The notes under the pieces: generated by a model | Told to the model about the DNA's origin: nothing | What the model saw: only the letters and a program-made list of their open reading frames with translations | The model's database searches: none | Source: Lelliottia sp. WAP21 | Lineage (GTDB): Bacteria > Pseudomonadota > Gammaproteobacteria > Enterobacterales > Enterobacteriaceae | Assembly (NCBI RefSeq): GCF_020532665.2 | Contig: NZ_JAIWPG020000010.1 | Span: forward strand, 108,690-172,689 | Reading direction: 5' to 3' | Length of the DNA stretch: 64,000 bases | Part shown: piece by piece, positions 1-7,945 of the stretch | Position numbering within the stretch: the stretch's first letter is position 1 | Layout of the letters: each line of letters opens with the position of its first letter | Program-made: the position numbers and the translations under genes

Positions 1-430
1 TCTGGCCGATCGTGGGCATTGCCTGGTCGCCAGCCCACAACTGATTAAGCGGCTGGGGCAACCGGGCGCACCTTCTGAACTCAGTCGCTGGCCAGGACTG
101 AGCATGGGGGCAGGCAGACAGGTTCATAAATGGGCGTTGACCGGGCCTGACGGCGCAAAAGCTGAGATTCATTTTGCGCCACGTTTCGTGACGGGAGATA
201 TGCTGGCGTTACGCGAGGCGGCGATAGCCGGTGTGGGTGTGGTTCAGCTGCCCGTGTTGATGGTTCGCGATCAGCTTGCTGCCGGGGAGCTGGTCCGCGT
301 ACTGGACGAGTGGGAGCCGCAAAGAGAGGTGATCCACGCCGTCTATCCTTCCCGGCGCGGGTTGTTACCCTCGGTCAGAACGCTGGTGGATTTTCTCGTC
401 GAGGAGTATGCACGGATTGTGGAAGAGTAG
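1..430 (+). CDS. LysR-type transcriptional regulator, C-terminal part (cut by window edge)
   Basis: The reading frame is open from base 2 to a TAG stop at 428-430, so the gene begins upstream of the window. About 142 residues are visible. They resemble the second half of a LysR effector-binding domain: a stretch like GHCLVASPQLI, then a segment ending MLALREAAIAGVGVVQLP, and a closing part of the type HAVYPSRRGLLPSVRTLVDFL. The last two patterns are typical of the CrgA/AaeR-like branch of LysR proteins. The N-terminal helix-turn-helix is not in view, so the target genes cannot be guessed. The first ATG inside the window (104) is internal and not the start. Confidence 0.85.
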   Translation, partial: LADRGHCLVASPQLIKRLGQPGAPSELSRWPGLSMGAGRQVHKWALTGPDGAKAEIHFAPRFVTGDMLALREAAIAGVGVVQLPVLMVRDQLAAGELVRVLDEWEPQREVIHAVYPSRRGLLPSVRTLVDFLVEEYARIVEE

Positions 431-448
431 GTTACTGAACAACAGACG

Positions 449-480
449 AAAAAAAGCCCGCATTTTCATGCGGGCTCTTC
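449..480. terminator. Bidirectional intrinsic terminator between the LysR gene and tRNA-Ser
   Basis: An 8-bp perfect stem (GCCCGCAT / ATGCGGGC, 456-475) with a four-base loop is preceded by a run of A on the plus strand. Read on the minus strand this gives a hairpin followed by a T-tract, as expected downstream of the tRNA. On the plus strand the downstream T-run is weaker. Confidence 0.8.
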
Positions 481-488
481 TTTAAAGA

Positions 489-576
489 TGGCGGTGAGAG
501 AGGGGTTCGAACCCTCGATACGTTGCCGTATACACACTTTCCAGGCGTGCTCCTTCAGCCACTCGGACACCTCACC
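489..576 (-). tRNA. serX: tRNA-Ser (anticodon GGA)
   Basis: On the minus strand 88 nt fold as a class II tRNA. The acceptor arm begins GGTGAG and pairs with CTCACC near the 3' end, the T-arm contains GGTTCGAACCC, and the anticodon loop reads CTGGAAA, giving anticodon GGA. A long variable arm typical of tRNA-Ser is present, and the 3' CCA is encoded (TGG at 489-491). It decodes UCC and UCU. Size and position next to ghrA match E. coli serX. Confidence 0.97.
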
Positions 577-805
577 GTATTGTCATCCCAACGCTGTCGG
601 GACGGGCGCTAATGTAAGGAAAAGCTGAACGGGCGTCAATCAACTTTTTCAGTTAATTAGCCTGTTTATACAAAGTTCCGGCAACATGATTCCTAAATGT
701 GCTGAAAGCGACTCTTTTATCGGCAACGCAGCACACAGATTATTTTGTTATGCTGGCAATCCACTTGAAAACGAAAACAAAACTGCGCACAAGAGAGGAG
801 CCTTT

Positions 806-1744
806 ATGGATATCATCTTCTATCATCCGACGTTTGACACCGCTTACTGGCTAGAATCGCTGAGCGCCGCCTTACCCGGGGCACGGGTACGTGAATGGAA
901 GCGGGGGGATAATCAACCTGCGGATTATGCGCTGGTCTGGCATCCTCCGGTGGAGATGTTGCAGGGGCGAGAGCTGAAAGCCGTTTTTGCCCTTGGCGCG
1001 GGCGTGGACTCCATTTTGAGCAAGCTGAAAGCGCATCCGGAAATGTTACCGGAACAGACTCCGCTGTTCCGGCTTGAAGACACCGGCATGGGTCAGCAAA
1101 TGCAGGAATATGCCGTCAGCCAGGTGCTGCACTGGTTCCGTCGCTTCGATGATTACCAACTGCTAAAACAGCAATCGCAGTGGGAACCGCTGGTGGAATA
1201 TACCCGGGAATCCTTTACCATCGGCCTCTTAGGCGCGGGCGTACTGGGATCGAAAGTCGCTGAAGCGTTGGCACCATGGGGATTCCCGCTGCGCTGCTGG
1301 AGCCGTAATCGTAAACAGTATCCGGGCGTTGAAAGTTTTGCCGGGAAGGACGAGTTGCCCGCGTTTTTAAAGGGCACGCGCGTGCTGATCAACCTGTTGC
1401 CAAACACCGCTGAAACGGTGGGCATCATCAATAGCGAACTGCTGGATCAACTGGCCGATGAGAGCTATGTCATGAACCTGGCGCGCGGTGTCCATCTGGT
1501 GGAACATGACCTGCTGGCGGCGCTGGATAAAGGTAAACTAAAAGGCGCAATGCTGGACGTTTACAGCAGTGAGCCGTTGCCGAAAGAGAGCCCACTGTGG
1601 GCGCATCCGCGCGTGGCGATGACGCCGCATATTGCAGCGGTGACCCGTCCAGCCGAGGCGGTGGCATATATCGCCCGCACGATAAGCCAGCTGGAAGCAG
1701 GTAAAACGGTGACGGGGCAGGTAGATCGTCAGCGGGGTTACTAA
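806..1744 (+). CDS. ghrA: Glyoxylate/hydroxypyruvate reductase A
   Basis: This is a D-2-hydroxyacid dehydrogenase that reduces glyoxylate to glycolate and hydroxypyruvate to glycerate using NADPH in the cytoplasm. The start at 806 gives 312 residues, the usual family length, beginning [10 protein letters not shown], and has a good ribosome site (GAGAGGAG) nearby; an upstream in-frame ATG at 686 lacks one. A Rossmann dinucleotide motif GAGVLG lies near residues 142-147. The catalytic arginine is Arg227 (in NLARGVHLV) and the catalytic histidine is His275 (in TPHIAA). It appears to be a single gene with its own upstream region next to serX. Confidence 0.96.
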   Translation: MDIIFYHPTFDTAYWLESLSAALPGARVREWKRGDNQPADYALVWHPPVEMLQGRELKAVFALGAGVDSILSKLKAHPEMLPEQTPLFRLEDTGMGQQMQEYAVSQVLHWFRRFDDYQLLKQQSQWEPLVEYTRESFTIGLLGAGVLGSKVAEALAPWGFPLRCWSRNRKQYPGVESFAGKDELPAFLKGTRVLINLLPNTAETVGIINSELLDQLADESYVMNLARGVHLVEHDLLAALDKGKLKGAMLDVYSSEPLPKESPLWAHPRVAMTPHIAAVTRPAEAVAYIARTISQLEAGKTVTGQVDRQRGY

Positions 1745-1768
1745 GGTGACGGGTTAGCCCTCACCCAG

Positions 1769-1790
1769 GCCCTCTCCCCAGGGAGAGGGC
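1769..1790. repeat. Intergenic palindromic repeat (CCCTCTCCC...GGGAGAGGG type)
   Basis: Just after ghrA lies a strong inverted repeat, GCCCTCTCCCC followed by AGGGAGAGGGC. It belongs to the short extragenic palindromes that recur in Enterobacter- and Klebsiella-like genomes, with flanks such as CCCTCACCC. A decayed copy is seen at 50884-50904. It could also stop ghrA transcription, but no T-tract follows. Confidence 0.6.
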
Positions 1791-1904
1791 GCCTTTCGCG
1801 TCAGGGTTTGGTTTGGGACGCTTCCACCGGTTGCCCGCCGGGTTTTTACTAATATTCACCTGCCATTCCTGCTATCCTTTGATCAAACACAAGAGGAGAG
1901 ACAG

Positions 1905-2642
1905 ATGTATCCCGTTGACCTGCATATGCACACCGTCGCCAGTACCCATGCCTACAGCACCCTCCATGACTACATCGCGCAAGCAAAGCTTAAAGGCATT
2001 AAGCTCTTTGCCATCACCGATCACGGTCCGGATATGGCTGACGCACCGCATTACTGGCACTTCGTGAATATGCGCATCTGGCCACGCCTGGTTGATGGGG
2101 TGGGCATTCTCCGGGGTATTGAAGCCAATATTAAAAATACGGAGGGGGAGATCGACTGTACCGGCCCGATGCTCACTTCGCTGGATGTGATTATCGCCGG
2201 ATTCCACGAGCCTGTTTTCGCCCCACAGGACAAAGAGACGCATACACAGGCGATGATTGCGACTATTGCCAGCGGCAATGTCCACATCATCAGCCATCCG
2301 GGTAATCCTAAATTCCCTATTGATATTCAGGCGGTTGCGCAGGCGGCGGCCAAACATCGCGTCGCGCTGGAGATCAATAACTCTTCATTCATTCACTCGC
2401 GTAAAGGCAGTGAGGACAACTGTCGTGCCATCGCTGCCGCGGTGCGGGATGCCGGAGGAATGGTGGCGCTGGGATCGGATTCGCATACCGCGTTTACGCT
2501 CGGTGATTTTAGCGAATGCCGTAAAGTACTGGATGATGTTGGCTTCCCGGAAGATAAAATTCTGAATGTTACGCCGCGCCGCATGCTCGATTTTCTGGAG
2601 TCTCGCGGGATGGCGCCAATCGGCGAATTTGCCGAATTATAA
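1905..2642 (+). CDS. ycdX: PHP-domain metal-dependent hydrolase YcdX
   Basis: The 245-residue cytoplasmic protein has the length of E. coli YcdX, which binds a trinuclear zinc cluster and shows phosphatase activity. Metal-ligand motifs of the PHP fold are visible: [10 protein letters not shown] at the N-terminus, ITDHGPDM around residue 37, GIEANI near 73, HPGNP near residue 131 and GSDSHT near residue 192. The ATG at 1905 follows AGAGGAGAGA. ycdY starts 20 bp after its stop, so the two are probably co-transcribed; in E. coli YcdY enhances YcdX zinc loading and swarming depends on both. Physiological substrate unknown. Confidence 0.94.
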   Translation: MYPVDLHMHTVASTHAYSTLHDYIAQAKLKGIKLFAITDHGPDMADAPHYWHFVNMRIWPRLVDGVGILRGIEANIKNTEGEIDCTGPMLTSLDVIIAGFHEPVFAPQDKETHTQAMIATIASGNVHIISHPGNPKFPIDIQAVAQAAAKHRVALEINNSSFIHSRKGSEDNCRAIAAAVRDAGGMVALGSDSHTAFTLGDFSECRKVLDDVGFPEDKILNVTPRRMLDFLESRGMAPIGEFAEL

Positions 2643-2662
2643 TCGTGTAATGGAATAAATAG

Positions 2663-3217
2663 ATGAACGAGTTTTCAATCCTTTGCCGCGTGCTGGGCAC
2701 CCTTTATTATCGCCAGCCGCAGGATCCGCTGCTGGTCCCGCTCTTCACGCTGATTCGCGAAGGTAAACTCGCGGCTAACTGGCCGTTAGAGCAGGACGAG
2801 TTGCTGCAACGTTTACAGAACAACTGCGATATGCAGCAAATTGCCGCCGACTATAGCGCCTTGTTTATTGGCGAAGAGTGCAAGGTTTCGCCGTATCGCT
2901 CCTCCTGGGTGGAAGGGGCCACGGAAGCAGAAGTCCGTGCGTTCTTGTCGGAACGCGGTATGCCGTTAACCGATATCCCGGCCGATCATATTGGTACGCT
3001 GTTGCTGGCGGCGTCCTGGATTGAAGATCACGCCGGAGAGGGCGAAAGCGATGCGCTGGAAATCCTGTTCGGCGACTATCTTTTGCCGTGGTGCGGTACG
3101 TTCCTGGGCAAAGTTGAAGCCCATGCCACATCGCCCTTCTGGCGAACCCTGGCACCGCTCACCCGCGACGCGCTTTCCGCCATGTGGGATGAATTACAGG
3201 AAGAGAATGAAGAGTGA
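2663..3217 (+). CDS. ycdY: TorD-family chaperone YcdY
   Basis: The all-helical 184-residue protein of the TorD/DmsD (NarJ-like) chaperone family matches E. coli YcdY in length. The segment EECKVSPYRSSWVEG and the later DHIGTLLLAASWIED resemble the Tor/Dms chaperone core (the E/PxxSxY and DHIxxxL signatures). Family members assist maturation of metalloenzymes; YcdY is reported to act on its neighbour YcdX. The stop codon overlaps the CRP-like site that precedes ycdZ. Confidence 0.92.
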   Translation: MNEFSILCRVLGTLYYRQPQDPLLVPLFTLIREGKLAANWPLEQDELLQRLQNNCDMQQIAADYSALFIGEECKVSPYRSSWVEGATEAEVRAFLSERGMPLTDIPADHIGTLLLAASWIEDHAGEGESDALEILFGDYLLPWCGTFLGKVEAHATSPFWRTLAPLTRDALSAMWDELQEENEE

Positions 3218-3228
3218 TATAAATCACA
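3213..3228 (+). promoter_or_regulatory. CRP-binding site upstream of ycdZ
   Basis: AGTGA-TATAAA-TCACA matches nine of the ten conserved positions of the CRP consensus TGTGA-N6-TCACA. It overlaps the ycdY stop codon and lies about 90 bp before the ycdZ start. E. coli ycdZ is reported as CRP-activated. The sequence TGAT-N4-ATCA inside it could also attract FNR. Confidence 0.7.
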
Positions 3229-3313
3229 TTTATTCTGCAACTGCATAAGTGAGCTTGCACATAATGTGCGAGTGATCTCATTTTCATGGCGCGTATCTGA
3301 TAATATGCGCGCC

Positions 3314-3796
3314 ATGAACATACTCCTTTCAATTGCCATCACAACAGGTCTTCTCTCCGGTCTTTGGGGATGGGTTGCTGTGTCATTGGGCTTACTCAGC
3401 TGGGCAGGATTTCTGGGCTGTACGGCCTATTTTGCGTGCCCGCAGGGCGGGGTGAGAGGCTTCTTCATTTCGGGTTGCACGATGATGAGCGGGGTTGCAT
3501 GGGCGCTCATTATTATGCACGGCAGTGCACTGGCACCGCATCTGGAGATCCTAAGCTACGTGATGACCGGCGTTGTCGCCTTTTTGATGTGCGTGCAGGC
3601 CAAACATCTGCTGCTTTCCTTCGTGCCGGGCACGTTCATTGGTGCCTGCGCCACCTTTGCCGGGCAGGGCGACTGGAAACTGATTGTGCCTTCATTGTTA
3701 CTGGGTCTGGTGTTTGGCTATGCCATGAAAAACAGCGGACTTTGGCTCGCCGCCCGGCGGGAACGAGCGCAAAACGTCACGGCAGTGAGCAAATAA
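3314..3796 (+). CDS. ycdZ: DUF1097 inner-membrane protein YcdZ
   Basis: This 160-residue hydrophobic protein has about five predicted membrane segments (for example ITTGLLSGLWGWVAVSLGLL, then a segment around ILSYVMTGVVAFLMC). It belongs to the DUF1097 family; function unknown. The start at 3314 (MNILLSIA) matches the E. coli protein; in-frame ATG codons at 3266 and 3305 would add non-conserved residues. No strong Shine-Dalgarno is seen. The C-terminus is charged (RRERAQN). It is likely transcribed from its own CRP-linked promoter and ends at a clear terminator. Confidence 0.9.
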   Translation: MNILLSIAITTGLLSGLWGWVAVSLGLLSWAGFLGCTAYFACPQGGVRGFFISGCTMMSGVAWALIIMHGSALAPHLEILSYVMTGVVAFLMCVQAKHLLLSFVPGTFIGACATFAGQGDWKLIVPSLLLGLVFGYAMKNSGLWLAARRERAQNVTAVSK

Positions 3797-3827
3797 AAAA
3801 GCGAGGCTACAGTGCCTCGCTTTTTTT
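3797..3827. terminator. Bidirectional terminator between ycdZ and csgG
   Basis: GCGAGGC-TACAGT-GCCTCGC (3801-3820) is flanked by A6 on the left and T7 on the right, so it can serve both convergent units. Confidence 0.88.
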
Positions 3828-3840
3828 ATGCGCGCTTTTA

Positions 3841-4674
3841 TCAGGATTCCGGAGGCACCGACATATCGCGGTATTTCACCAGAATATCGTTTTTCACTTC
3901 ATTTTTGTTTTGCAGGTCCCACAGGCCGCGATCGATCCCGTCGTTTATCAGGAAGATGACTCCCGTTTCGATTGCGGACATCAGACACAGCATCACCGGC
4001 TCGTTCGAGGTATAGCCAATCTCACCTTCCAGAAGACGCTGGTAATCAATAAAGCGGAATACCCCTGCCTGAACTTCATAAGAGAGAATGGTTTTACTGG
4101 TATTCACCGATGACAATATCTCACCGGTGCTGACGTTAACCACGCGAAGGTTCACGGCAATCTGGTCAAGCTGGTACTGGGTGTCGGCCCCTATACCAAA
4201 GTAACGTGCGCCCGCCCCACCGGATTTCACGTTGCTCTCATAACCAATTATTGACCCTTCCACCATGATATTTGCGGCGGTCAGCGATTGCAGTGGTACG
4301 CGGTTATTCACCCCTACGGTGCCATTTTCCTGCGCGGCACGGATAATTTTGCGTTCATTCAACAGATTCTGTAACCCCTGGCGTTCCAGAGGAATAAACC
4401 AGCGTGAGTCTTTTAACGCCGTGACCAGCATGGCTGTGGCGCTTTGAGGTACCGCCGTAGAGAAGTTACTGGCGGGATAAGGTTTAAACTGACCCGTCTC
4501 ATCCTGAATGTTATAGACAGAGACGAAAATCTTACCGGTTGGCATCGGCAGATGGGTTAAATCACGATAACTTTGAGCCCGAGGCATTAATGTTGGCTTA
4601 GCGGCTTCTTTAGGGGGAGCAGTTAAACAACCGCTCAATAAGCACACTGCAACAAGGATCAGAAAGCGCTGCAT
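3841..4674 (-). CDS. csgG: Curli secretion channel lipoprotein CsgG
   Basis: CsgG forms the nonameric outer-membrane pore that exports CsgA, CsgB and CsgF. The protein has 277 residues, exactly the E. coli length. A lipoprotein signal with lipobox LSGC (Cys16) is followed by TAPPKEAAKP. The constriction-loop region around VYNIQDETGQFKPYPASNFS (residues 50-70) carries the conserved Tyr, Asn and Phe. It is the last gene of csgDEFG, 26 bp after csgF. Confidence 0.97.
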   Translation of the reverse strand: MQRFLILVAVCLLSGCLTAPPKEAAKPTLMPRAQSYRDLTHLPMPTGKIFVSVYNIQDETGQFKPYPASNFSTAVPQSATAMLVTALKDSRWFIPLERQGLQNLLNERKIIRAAQENGTVGVNNRVPLQSLTAANIMVEGSIIGYESNVKSGGAGARYFGIGADTQYQLDQIAVNLRVVNVSTGEILSSVNTSKTILSYEVQAGVFRFIDYQRLLEGEIGYTSNEPVMLCLMSAIETGVIFLINDGIDRGLWDLQNKNEVKNDILVKYRDMSVPPES

Positions 4675-4700
4675 GATGATTGTCCTTATTTCGATGTTGT

Positions 4701-5117
4701 TTAGAAGTCGGTTGAATCAGACTGCAAACCCGAAACCTGAATGGTCGACGTTTTGCCCGTTTTTCTGTCGGTGACATTCAATTGCAATTGCCCATCTTTA
4801 TTAGCGATATCGACAATAAAGTCGTTAGTCACCATGCGACCGGGTTTGCCGGTGTTAATATTGGTGAGTAGGCCACCTAATATTTGTGACTGGATGGCCT
4901 GAGTAAAGTTATCCAGCGCAGACGGGGTTTCAATACCGAAATCATCTTTAAAACTGGGATCTTTATACGAATTTTGTGCCTGTGCTTCATTCAGCATGAA
5001 CGCCCCGTTATTGGGGTTCCCGCCGAAGTTAGGGTTGCGAAACTGAAAGGTCATGGTTCCGGCCCAACTCAATGGAGCAATGAGCATTAATGAGATTACT
5101 GTGTGTGCGATACGCAT
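4701..5117 (-). CDS. csgF: Curli nucleator-anchoring protein CsgF
   Basis: CsgF binds the CsgG pore at the cell surface and is needed to fix CsgB so that curli remain attached. The start at 5117 gives 138 residues, as in E. coli, with a signal peptide ending LSWA and a mature N-terminus [14 protein letters not shown], the segment that inserts in CsgG. An upstream in-frame ATG at 5153 would add 12 unlikely residues; GGAGG lies at the right distance from 5117. Third gene of csgDEFG. Confidence 0.97.
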   Translation of the reverse strand: MRIAHTVISLMLIAPLSWAGTMTFQFRNPNFGGNPNNGAFMLNEAQAQNSYKDPSFKDDFGIETPSALDNFTQAIQSQILGGLLTNINTGKPGRMVTNDFIVDIANKDGQLQLNVTDRKTGKTSTIQVSGLQSDSTDF

Positions 5118-5142
5118 TACAGCCTCCGGATAATAGACTGAA

Positions 5143-5532
5143 TTAAAATTCATCTTTCGCTAAATCACCTGTCCCTAAAAGGGCTTTATCTATTTGCAGG
5201 CGATTTATCGCATCTTCGGTTTGTGCCAGTGCATAAGCGACGTTTTGGTCAAAGTCTCTTTTGGTGGGGAATAGAAAGGTCTGGTAGACAACGTCCTGAT
5301 TCACTCTGATCGTTATCCAGCTTCCCCACCGTGCACTGGGCCGTTCATTGATTGTTAAGTTGCCGGGGTAATCACTTTCCCATTTATCGCTGAACGCACG
5401 ATAGAAATCGTGGCCGATAGAGGAGACAGTATGGTCAGTTAACAATCCGGGAACTTCCACCTCAACGGCGTGGAGATTCCCGGCAGCAAGCAGAAAGCTG
5501 GCTGCAGTCATCCAACTCAACATGCGTTTCAT
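5143..5532 (-). CDS. csgE: Curli assembly specificity factor CsgE
   Basis: CsgE is a periplasmic protein that caps CsgG and directs CsgA into the channel. It has 129 residues, the family length, with a signal peptide ([18 protein letters not shown]... ending LHA) and mature start [20 protein letters not shown]. It follows csgD by only four bases, which fits translational coupling within csgDEFG. Confidence 0.97.
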   Translation of the reverse strand: MKRMLSWMTAASFLLAAGNLHAVEVEVPGLLTDHTVSSIGHDFYRAFSDKWESDYPGNLTINERPSARWGSWITIRVNQDVVYQTFLFPTKRDFDQNVAYALAQTEDAINRLQIDKALLGTGDLAKDEF

Positions 5533-5536
5533 ACTA

Positions 5537-6187
5537 TTAACGCCTGAGGTTATCGTTTGCCCATGAAACGGCTTGCGTGCGATTTTTAACAGCTATCTTC
5601 TTGAAAAGGTTATAAAGGTGAGTCTTAACGGTATTTTCGCTGATAAATAACGAACGGGCGATTTCGATATTTGAAGCACCAATACGTAACTTATTCAGAA
5701 TCTCTTTCTCCCGATGTGTCAGCAGGGCTGATTCTGAACTGTTGTAGCGATAATTTCCGGAATGCGTAATCAGATAGCTCGCCAGTTTTTGCGAGAAGTA
5801 ACACTCTCCGCGCAAAATCCCCTGCAGGCCATCGATCACCCGTGTTTCATCCTCACTGACGTAAAACACGCCATTGATATGGGGCCAACTTTCGATATCT
5901 CTGAAAGGATACTCATCAGGGGTATTTAATAACAATACGCGGATATTATTGTTTTTCCTGCTTAAGTTATCTTGCCAGTAATGGATAAGTTTTTTATCCG
6001 CTTCCATCATATCGAGGAGAACAATGCTGCCAGAGATAATGTCATCGAAAGAGCGTTGAATATTATGTAATTTTCCGTTCAGGGCTAGCGATTGCTTCAA
6101 ATGCTGTAATAAAGCGGTCGCCTGTAAAGATGGTTTGGTAATCAGCAATAACGAATTGCTATGCAAACTATGGACTTCATTAAACAT
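5537..6187 (-). CDS. csgD: Curli and biofilm master regulator CsgD
   Basis: CsgD is a LuxR/FixJ-type DNA-binding protein that activates csgBAC and the diguanylate cyclase gene for cellulose. It has 216 residues. The N-terminal receiver-like half (1-130) keeps an aspartate in VLLDM (Asp59) but lacks a full phosphorylation pocket; the C-terminal helix-turn-helix spans about 155-205 (LTHREKEIL ... [16 protein letters not shown]). It is preceded by a long leader, described separately, that in E. coli is the target of several small RNAs. First gene of csgDEFG. Confidence 0.98.
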   Translation of the reverse strand: MFNEVHSLHSNSLLLITKPSLQATALLQHLKQSLALNGKLHNIQRSFDDIISGSIVLLDMMEADKKLIHYWQDNLSRKNNNIRVLLLNTPDEYPFRDIESWPHINGVFYVSEDETRVIDGLQGILRGECYFSQKLASYLITHSGNYRYNSSESALLTHREKEILNKLRIGASNIEIARSLFISENTVKTHLYNLFKKIAVKNRTQAVSWANDNLRR

Positions 6188-6343
6188 GATGAAACCCCAC
6201 TTTTTTATAGCGTCTGACAGCTGTCCCCCGGTAAGAATAAAGAGGGACCCCAGAAGTACTGACAGATGTTGGACTGCTGTGTGTAGAATCGGAACACAAC
6301 CTCAGAAACGGAGGTGAATATTAAAAAGTTAAATCTTACTGCT
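6188..6343 (-). promoter_or_regulatory. csgD mRNA 5' leader with conserved small-RNA target region
   Basis: About 155 nt separate the inferred transcription start from the csgD ATG. The part at 6251-6284 (minus strand, including CAACATCTGTCAGTACTTC) is nearly identical to the E. coli csgD leader as I remember it, where OmrA/OmrB, McaS, GcvB and RprA pair and two hairpins form. The segment GTGGGGTTTCATC just before the start is also kept. The flanks between these blocks differ, so conservation is local. Confidence 0.7.
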
Positions 6344-6349
6344 GATTTC

Positions 6350-6355
6350 AATCTA
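6350..6355 (-). promoter_or_regulatory. csgD promoter -10 element (sigma-S type)
   Basis: On the minus strand TAGATT is preceded by C (CTAGATT, favoured by sigma-S) inside GCTAGATTGAAATCAG, a block shared with the E. coli csgD promoter. It places the start near 6343. Confidence 0.6.
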
Positions 6356-6370
6356 GCTATTACAAAATTT

Positions 6371-6395
6371 TAAGCAAGAGCCAAACGTGTAACAA
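6371..6395 (-). promoter_or_regulatory. Probable OmpR-binding region of csgD
   Basis: On the minus strand GTTACACGTTTGGCTCTTGC aligns with the E. coli OmpR box upstream of csgD (GTTACATGTTTAACACTTG), at a matching distance from the -10 element. The assignment is by similarity only. Confidence 0.5.
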
Positions 6396-6754
6396 GATGT
6401 AATATTAAATAATAATTTGTTAAAATGATGCGATTTAAAAGTTCAGAAATGATAAGAAAGTTGTACATCGTAATAAGTCTGCACACATTTTATAAATCAT
6501 ACAAAGATGAATATCCAATTGAATTTGCTCTGTTTTAGTGGTTGTGATTATTCTTAACCGCAGTGTGATGTGTGTGAAAATGTTAAGTCTTTACATATCT
6601 CGACCCGCATCTTAAGAAATCGCGTCTTCTGTCAAAGTGGAGAGAGAAACCGTGCTGACTTTACCGCAAGCATCACGTTTGACGCGGTCTGGACAAGGGT
6701 AGTAACGACAAAACAAGAGCGAAGCGAAATAAATTAAAAAATATCTAACTCGTG
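6396..6754. other. Central part of the csgD-csgB divergent intergenic region
   Basis: This AT-rich stretch has no open frame of note on either strand. In E. coli the corresponding DNA carries IHF, H-NS, CpxR and further CsgD contacts for csgD. AT-runs such as AATATTAAATAATAATTTG (6401-6419) would suit IHF or H-NS, but I cannot place individual sites here. Confidence 0.5.
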
Positions 6755-6765
6755 CGGGTGAAAGC
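6755..6765 (+). promoter_or_regulatory. CsgD box 1 upstream of csgB (imperfect)
   Basis: CGGGTGAAAGC resembles the reported CsgD-binding consensus CGGGKGAGNKA at most of its fixed positions. It lies 67 bp upstream of the perfect box. Confidence 0.5.
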
Positions 6766-6821
6766 TTTTTTTAGCGTTAATTAATACTTTGAGGTGACGC
6801 TGAATATTAAAATAAGTCACG

Positions 6822-6832
6822 CGGGTGAGATA
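6822..6832 (+). promoter_or_regulatory. CsgD box 2 upstream of csgB (perfect match)
   Basis: CGGGTGAGATA fits every position of the reported CsgD-binding consensus CGGGKGAGNKA. It lies about 100 bp before the csgB start, where CsgD activates csgBA in E. coli. Confidence 0.78.
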
Positions 6833-6934
6833 TTTAAGTTGTTACGGCGGACATACTCTTCACCGTAACGCAGCGTTAACAAAAAACGAACCGCGTTTAC
6901 ACAAGCCCTATAATAACCAGGTCCAGGTGACAAC

Positions 6935-7390
6935 ATGAAAAACAGAACGTTATTTATGATGTTTACATTGCTGGGTTCGCCTGGGTTAGCAATCGCGGCA
7001 GGTCCGGATTTGGCTGATTCGGAATATAACTTCGCGGTTAATGAATTAAGCAGGTCTTCATATAATCAGGCAGCCATTATTGGTCAACAAGGCGTGGGTA
7101 ATAACGCAGATGTCCGGCAGGGCGGTTCTAAATTGCTGTCCGTTGTCTCTCAGGAAGGAGGAGGCAATAGGGCGAAAGTTGACCAGTCAGGGACTTACAA
7201 TCTTGCTTATATCGATCAAACCGGAAACGGAAACGATGCGAATATTAAGCAGGAGGCTTTTGGTAATACCGCAATGATTATCCAGAAAGGGTCGGGTAAC
7301 AGAGCAAGTATTATGCAGTACGGTACGCAGAAAACAGCAGTAGTAGTACAGAGACAGTCACAAATGGCTATTCGCGTTATCCAACGCTAA
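6935..7390 (+). CDS. csgB: Curli nucleator (minor subunit) CsgB
   Basis: CsgB templates the folding of secreted CsgA at the cell surface. It has 151 residues: a signal peptide ending AIA, then five imperfect repeats with the curlin pattern (for example AIIGQQGVGNNADVRQ, AYIDQTGNGNDANIKQ, AMIIQKGSGNRASIMQ). The basic last repeat (VVVQRQSQMAIRVIQR) corresponds to the surface-anchoring repeat R5. It starts csgBAC; csgA begins 40 bp after its stop. Confidence 0.97.
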   Translation: MKNRTLFMMFTLLGSPGLAIAAGPDLADSEYNFAVNELSRSSYNQAAIIGQQGVGNNADVRQGGSKLLSVVSQEGGGNRAKVDQSGTYNLAYIDQTGNGNDANIKQEAFGNTAMIIQKGSGNRASIMQYGTQKTAVVVQRQSQMAIRVIQR

Positions 7391-7430
7391 CGATTTGCGA
7401 CTTATTAATTCAATCCGATGGGGGTTTACC

Positions 7431-7886
7431 ATGAAACTTTTCAAAGTGGCAGCAATTGCAGCAATCGTAGTTTCTGGCAGTGCTTTCGCAGGTGTCGTGC
7501 CACAATATGGTGGTGGTCATGGCGGCGGCTGGGGCGGTAATAATAGCGGCCCGAACTCTGAATTGAGTATTTACCAGTACGGTGGCGGTAACTCTGCTGT
7601 TGCTCTGCAAACTGACGCGAAAAACTCTGATCTGACCATTACCCAGCATGGCGGCGGAAATGGTGCGGATGTGGGCCAGGGTTCTGACGACAGCTCCATT
7701 GATCTGCTGCAAAAAGGCTTTGGCAACAGCGCAACGCTGGATCAGTGGAACAGCAAAGATTCTACTATGACGGTTAAACAGTTCGGTGGGGGTAACGGTG
7801 CGGCTGTAGACCAGACCGCGTCTGGCTCAACTGTGTCGGTTACCCAGGTTGGCTTTGGCAACAACGCCACAGCACATCAGTACTAA
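7431..7886 (+). CDS. csgA: Major curlin subunit CsgA
   Basis: This is the amyloid fibre subunit secreted through CsgG. The start at 7431 gives 151 residues with a 20-residue signal peptide ending SAFA and mature N-terminus GVVPQYGGGHGGG, the CsgG-targeting segment. Five curlin repeats of the type S-x5-Q-x4-N-x5-Q follow: SIYQYGGGNSAVALQ, TITQHGGGNGADVGQ, DLLQKGFGNSATLDQ, TVKQFGGGNGAAVDQ and SVTQVGFGNNATAHQ. Upstream in-frame residues from 7395 are not a signal sequence and are excluded. A terminator follows. Confidence 0.98.
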   Translation: MKLFKVAAIAAIVVSGSAFAGVVPQYGGGHGGGWGGNNSGPNSELSIYQYGGGNSAVALQTDAKNSDLTITQHGGGNGADVGQGSDDSSIDLLQKGFGNSATLDQWNSKDSTMTVKQFGGGNGAAVDQTASGSTVSVTQVGFGNNATAHQY

Positions 7887-7903
7887 GATTAAACCGGTAC
7901 AAC

Positions 7904-7933
7904 AAAAAACAGGGCCTGCGCCCTGTTTTTTTT
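7904..7933 (+). terminator. Intrinsic terminator between csgA and csgC
   Basis: CAGGGC-CTGC-GCCCTG (7910-7925) is followed by T8. It would make most transcripts end after csgA and leave csgC at lower level by read-through. Confidence 0.88.
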
Positions 7934-7945
7934 CGGGGGTTTATG

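Noticed and set aside
489..576. tRNA-Ser as an attachment site for an integrated element
   Set aside because: No integrase or repeat of the tRNA 3' end is found nearby; both flanks are core genes.
3364..4113. A 249-codon plus-strand frame across ycdZ and the end of csgG
   Set aside because: It runs out of frame through ycdZ, then antisense to csgG through a terminator; no start context or homology.
7510..7886. Direct repeats in csgA as a possible CRISPR or satellite
   Set aside because: They are the coding repeats of curlin, with degenerate DNA and preserved Gln/Asn positions.
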